DNA of 21,263 nucleotides from CAWEHT01 sp963808455. Its GTDB lineage: Bacteria; Chloroflexota; Anaerolineae; CG2-30-64-16. The stretch covers positions 1 through 21,263 of the forward strand of contig CAWEHT010000028.1 of NCBI GenBank assembly GCA_963808455.1. The letters run 5' to 3'. The notes under the pieces are model-generated. The model was given only the letters and a program-made list of their open reading frames with translations, ran no database searches and had not been told where the DNA came from. Shown here in pieces: positions 18,711-21,263 of this stretch. Position 1 is the first letter of the stretch; each line of letters begins with the position of its first letter. A program made the position numbers and the translations under genes.

Positions 18711-19040
18711 AGAACTATCACGCCGCCGACATGGTACGGCGGCTTGTCAAAGGGCTCGAAGCGGCCCGACGCATTATAGAGCCATCCGCGGGGCGGCCAA
18801 TATCTTCGAGCGGGGCCAGCAAGCCCAACCATCCTGCGAGCCGGCAGGGCCGCGAAGCTGGGAAAAAGGCAAATTCGCAGCTCACGGTTCGCTCAAATCT
18901 GGACGGGGTTTGCATAGTGTGTCAACACAGAAATAGGGCACCCGCCCGGTGTCGTCGCCCGCCCGGAGCTGAAAGTCGCACGCCGCGACGGAGGCTCAGG
19001 GACGACCGCTCCGGGCCAAGGGGGGGCGGACACCGAGAAC
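18711..19040. other. gene-free stretch
   Basis: Between the methyltransferase remnant and the stop of the URO-D-family gene I see no complete gene, RNA or clear terminator. A minus-strand frame giving GRFEPFDKPPYHVGGVIVL (about 18711-18780) could be a further piece of degraded coding DNA, but I cannot assign it. Confidence 0.4.
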
Positions 19041-20264
19041 CTATTGTACACTGGCAATAAGCTCTACCTGCTCAGCAATCAAACGCACACGTTCGATCAT
19101 GTTGTTGCCCATCACCATGTCTCCTACGCCCAGGATGATGGGCTGACCGTCTATCAGGTCTAGCAAACGCCGTATGTAGTCCCGAAACACGCCCTCGCTG
19201 GTCCGTTGTTCGAGCATCGGCGACGGAATGCCGCCCCAAATGAGTGGTCGTCCAGACCACACTTGCCATGCCTGTTCAAAGGTACATGAGGTCAAAGGGA
19301 AAGGGGAGAAGGACTCGCATACATCCAAGCCCGATTCGGCCAGCAGAGCCAGCAATCCCACGATGTCGCCATCTGTATGACTACCTATGCGCTTACCTTG
19401 GGCGTGCAAGATGTCTGCGTAGCGCTGATAATAGGGCAAACAATACTTTGAAAAGAGCCTGGGGTTAGTCATCGGACCATGCAGATTGTCGGCAAATTCG
19501 ACGTATAGACGATCGAGGGCAGCCAAGTGATGCAAGACGTCCACCATCTGCTGATCCACCAGGGCAATCAAACGATTGAACAACCCAGGCGAATCATGAA
19601 GCGTATAGAACGTCGCCACCTCGCCAAGGTACTCGAGCAGAACCTGTTGAAAGGGGATGCGCTGCAACTCGAGCACGACATATCCGAATTCCCCGACCTC
19701 TTTCTCTTCCTGGCAAAGCGTATCGTATCGGGATACGTACTCCGCGTGCTCAATGATGTATTCGACCGTACGAAGATCGTCTGGATCCTTGATGAGGTGC
19801 TCCTTCTGATATGGCGCCTCGCCCATGTCAACCATTTCCTGGAGCACCTCATGCTGCACTCTCAACTTTCCGACCGGCGTCAGGAGTTCCAAAGTGGTCA
19901 CGCCCGGCCTATCATCAACTGCCCTTTCTGCCAAACTGGGGAAGTAATTCGTTATCGGGTTTTCCTCTCTGTACAACACCTGATCCTCAAAAGTGCAGGT
20001 CAGTTGGACCCCACGAAGCCTGAAGCCGTAGGGAACACAGAACCGCTCTTGCCCCATACCGACCGCCCGATGTACTTGATTGAGCGATAACCCCTGGTAC
20101 TGCGTGGGCATCGTGCGCATTCGCATGTGGTGTTTGTACCACAGTTCGAGGCGATCGATAAAGGGCAGGTGATCGGGCTTGTCGCCCGTCAAGACGGCCT
20201 CCACCCTCCGCCCCATGGTCCATCTTTCACTACTCGGCTGTTCGACGCCGCGTTGTTCTTGCAT
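19041..20264 (-). CDS. uroporphyrinogen decarboxylase (URO-D)-family protein, methyltransferase-like
   Basis: An intact 407-residue TIM-barrel protein of the URO-D superfamily. Besides heme biosynthesis this superfamily contains MtaA/MtbA-type corrinoid:coenzyme methyltransferases. Seen: the N-terminal family pattern RRVEAVLTGDKPDHLPFID, the barrel strand text FADNLHGPMTNP, then GKRIGSHTDGDIVGLLALLA, GLDVCESFSP and LIWGGIPSP. True heme URO-D is about 350 residues and begins with a conserved RxPVWxMRQAGR-type motif, not visible here. MtaA-type enzymes bind Zn through HxCxnC; here the segment is HTDGD, so that exact site is absent. GGGGG lies 5 nt before the ATG. The adjacent MttB remnant suggests methyl metabolism (inference). 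Confidence 0.8.
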   Translation of the reverse strand: MQEQRGVEQPSSERWTMGRRVEAVLTGDKPDHLPFIDRLELWYKHHMRMRTMPTQYQGLSLNQVHRAVGMGQERFCVPYGFRLRGVQLTCTFEDQVLYREENPITNYFPSLAERAVDDRPGVTTLELLTPVGKLRVQHEVLQEMVDMGEAPYQKEHLIKDPDDLRTVEYIIEHAEYVSRYDTLCQEEKEVGEFGYVVLELQRIPFQQVLLEYLGEVATFYTLHDSPGLFNRLIALVDQQMVDVLHHLAALDRLYVEFADNLHGPMTNPRLFSKYCLPYYQRYADILHAQGKRIGSHTDGDIVGLLALLAESGLDVCESFSPFPLTSCTFEQAWQVWSGRPLIWGGIPSPMLEQRTSEGVFRDYIRRLLDLIDGQPIILGVGDMVMGNNMIERVRLIAEQVELIASVQ

Positions 20265-20395
20265 CGTACCCCCGGAGGCTCCGGCCGCGCAGCGGCTTCA
20301 AGATGTCACCAATGGCGGTCCCAGAGCTTCTCTCAATGAGCCAATGTGGCCAACTTCTCTGTAAGGTGGATGGGTTTGTCAAGACAGTCAAAGGG

Positions 20396-20407
20396 CCTTA
20401 GCTAAGG
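20396..20407. repeat. 12-bp perfect palindrome
   Basis: CCTTAGCTAAGG is perfectly palindromic. It lies between the URO-D-family start and the insertion sequence. It could be a protein-binding site or part of an IS end; the sequence does not decide. The rest of 20265-20461 shows no gene. Confidence 0.4.
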
Positions 20408-20461
20408 TGTCAAACTCCTTTCAGCATGATAGGGATCGGTAGGCGTAATTGTCGTAGTAGA

Positions 20462-20519
20462 GGTTGTGGTCAAGTGTGAAACCGCACTCTTTTTTGCGGT
20501 TTTGCACTTGTCCACAACC
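20462..20519. repeat. 58-nt interrupted inverted repeat next to the transposase
   Basis: Three nested perfect stems, GGTTGTGG/CCACAACC, CAAGTG/CACTTG and AAACCGC/GCGGTTT, are separated by symmetric mismatches (T/T and TG/TG). A 10-nt loop (ACTCTTTTTT) closes the structure. It lies 43 nt after the transposase stop, where an IS end or transcription terminator would be expected. Confidence 0.7.
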
Positions 20520-20562
20520 CGGTCTTACGCGTGACCCGCCTCTGGCAGAACGGGCGTGGCAG

Positions 20563-21263
20563 TCACACGCGATGCTCTCGACCATAGTAGCGGGCGGCAG
20601 GCGTCTCGTACTCCAGCGCCTGGTGCAGCCGCCGGTGATTGTAAAAGCCGAGATAGTCGGCCAGGGAGCGTCGGGCGTCGCGCGGGCTGTCGTACTCTTT
20701 CAGGTACACCTCTTCGTACTTGATCGTGCGCCAGAGGCGCTCGGTGAAGATGTTATCCAGGGCTCGACCGCGGCCATCCATACTGATTTGGACGCCGGCG
20801 TCCGAGAGCAGTTGGGTGTACTGCGGGCTGGTGAAATGGCTGCCCTGGTCGCTATTCCAGATCAGCGGCTGGGCCTGGCCCAAAGCTTGTTGCACGGCAG
20901 CCAACACGAAAGGCATTTCCAACGTCTGGTCCAGCTGCCAGCTAATCACGTAGCGCGAATACCAGTCCAGCACGGCCACCAGGTACAGCCAACCGGCACG
21001 CAACCGAATGTAAGTAATATCGATGCCCCAGATGTGGTTGGCATAGGAGGCCGTCACATGCCGCAGCAAATACGGGTAAATCTTGTGGGCCAGGTCCCGT
21101 TTGGTCAGATTGGGACCCGGTCCGATCCCGGCGATACCCATTTCGCGCATGGCTTGCTGCACCGTCTCGCGGGCCACCATCAGTTGCTGGTACTTATGCA
21201 GATGGGCCGTGATGCGCCGCGAGCCATAGAACGGATACTGCGTGTAGATCTCGTCAATTGTGC
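20563..21263 (-). CDS. IS3-family transposase OrfB (DDE integrase core), 5' end outside window
   Basis: The frame is open to the window edge and begins in the window with IDEIYTQYPFYGSRRITAHL, the HTH_21 region of IS3 OrfB. The ATG at 21180 is internal and not the true start. The rve core carries the catalytic triad: Asp in IWGIDITYI, Asp in LIWNSDQGSHFTSPQY, and Glu in NIFTERLWRTIKYEEVY, with the usual D-D-35-E spacing. It ends FYNHRRLHQALEYETPAARY, typical for the family. OrfA and the left end of the element lie beyond 21263. No frameshift or stop interrupts it, so the element may be recent or active. Confidence 0.92.
   Translation of the reverse strand, partial: TIDEIYTQYPFYGSRRITAHLHKYQQLMVARETVQQAMREMGIAGIGPGPNLTKRDLAHKIYPYLLRHVTASYANHIWGIDITYIRLRAGWLYLVAVLDWYSRYVISWQLDQTLEMPFVLAAVQQALGQAQPLIWNSDQGSHFTSPQYTQLLSDAGVQISMDGRGRALDNIFTERLWRTIKYEEVYLKEYDSPRDARRSLADYLGFYNHRRLHQALEYETPAARYYGREHRV

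Larger units (their letters stand above)
20462..21263 (-). mobile_element. partial IS3-family insertion sequence
   Basis: The visible part holds the transposase OrfB and the structured sequence after it. One IS end must lie in or just left of the inverted repeat at 20462-20519. I cannot fix it, because the other terminal repeat and the target duplication are outside the window. Confidence 0.5.

Overview
The window reads as two unrelated pieces of bacterial DNA joined near position 6487. The left piece (1-6487) looks planctomycete-like. It has an ECF sigma factor paired with a single-span anti-sigma protein with a long C-terminal part, a short GAACAC-type tandem repeat between genes, and moderate GC. 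Almost every gene in it is broken by single-base frameshifts, while the protein homology continues in another frame. The right piece (6488-21263) is GC-rich and looks Chloroflexi-like, judging by its ClpC, S1-domain protein and LeuRS and by canonical -35/-10 promoters. It has far fewer frameshifts. At the junction a uvrA gene stops just after its second ABC signature motif, and a radical SAM gene on the opposite strand loses its 3' end. Two incomplete genes fused tail to tail, plus the change in error density and GC, suggest a misassembled metagenomic contig rather than a biological rearrangement. Taxonomic assignments are inference from memory of protein families.

Left piece: a decayed or mis-sequenced Vsr-type endonuclease (+); a small antitoxin-like protein (-); an anti-sigma factor and its ECF sigma factor (-), with a GGAAC/CGTC promoter in front of the sigma gene that fits autoregulation; a two-gene toxin-antitoxin-like pair overlapping by ATGA (-); a 7-nt tandem repeat; and uvrA (+), cut at the junction.

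Right piece, minus strand in order of transcription: two tandem tRNA-Ala genes (CGC, GGC) from a strong promoter; a T-box-like antiterminator/terminator module directly after them; leuS; ridA from its own promoter; an S1-domain protein with an inverted repeat in its leader; clpC with a long leader and a clear terminator; and a radical SAM/SPASM gene with a near-leaderless promoter. On the plus strand, diverging from the tRNAs, are an MNT/HEPN pair and a small membrane protein. Further right, on the minus strand, are an IS3-family transposase running off the window, a URO-D-family methyltransferase-like gene, a remnant of an MttB-type corrinoid methyltransferase gene, and an M24 metallopeptidase.

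Most genes are ordinary housekeeping or accessory families. I see no convincing new multi-gene system. The most interesting point is the T-box-like element before leuS: it has no room for a stem I because two tRNA-Ala genes and their promoter occupy the upstream leader. Second is the MttB remnant beside a URO-D-family gene, which suggests a decayed corrinoid methyl-transfer locus.
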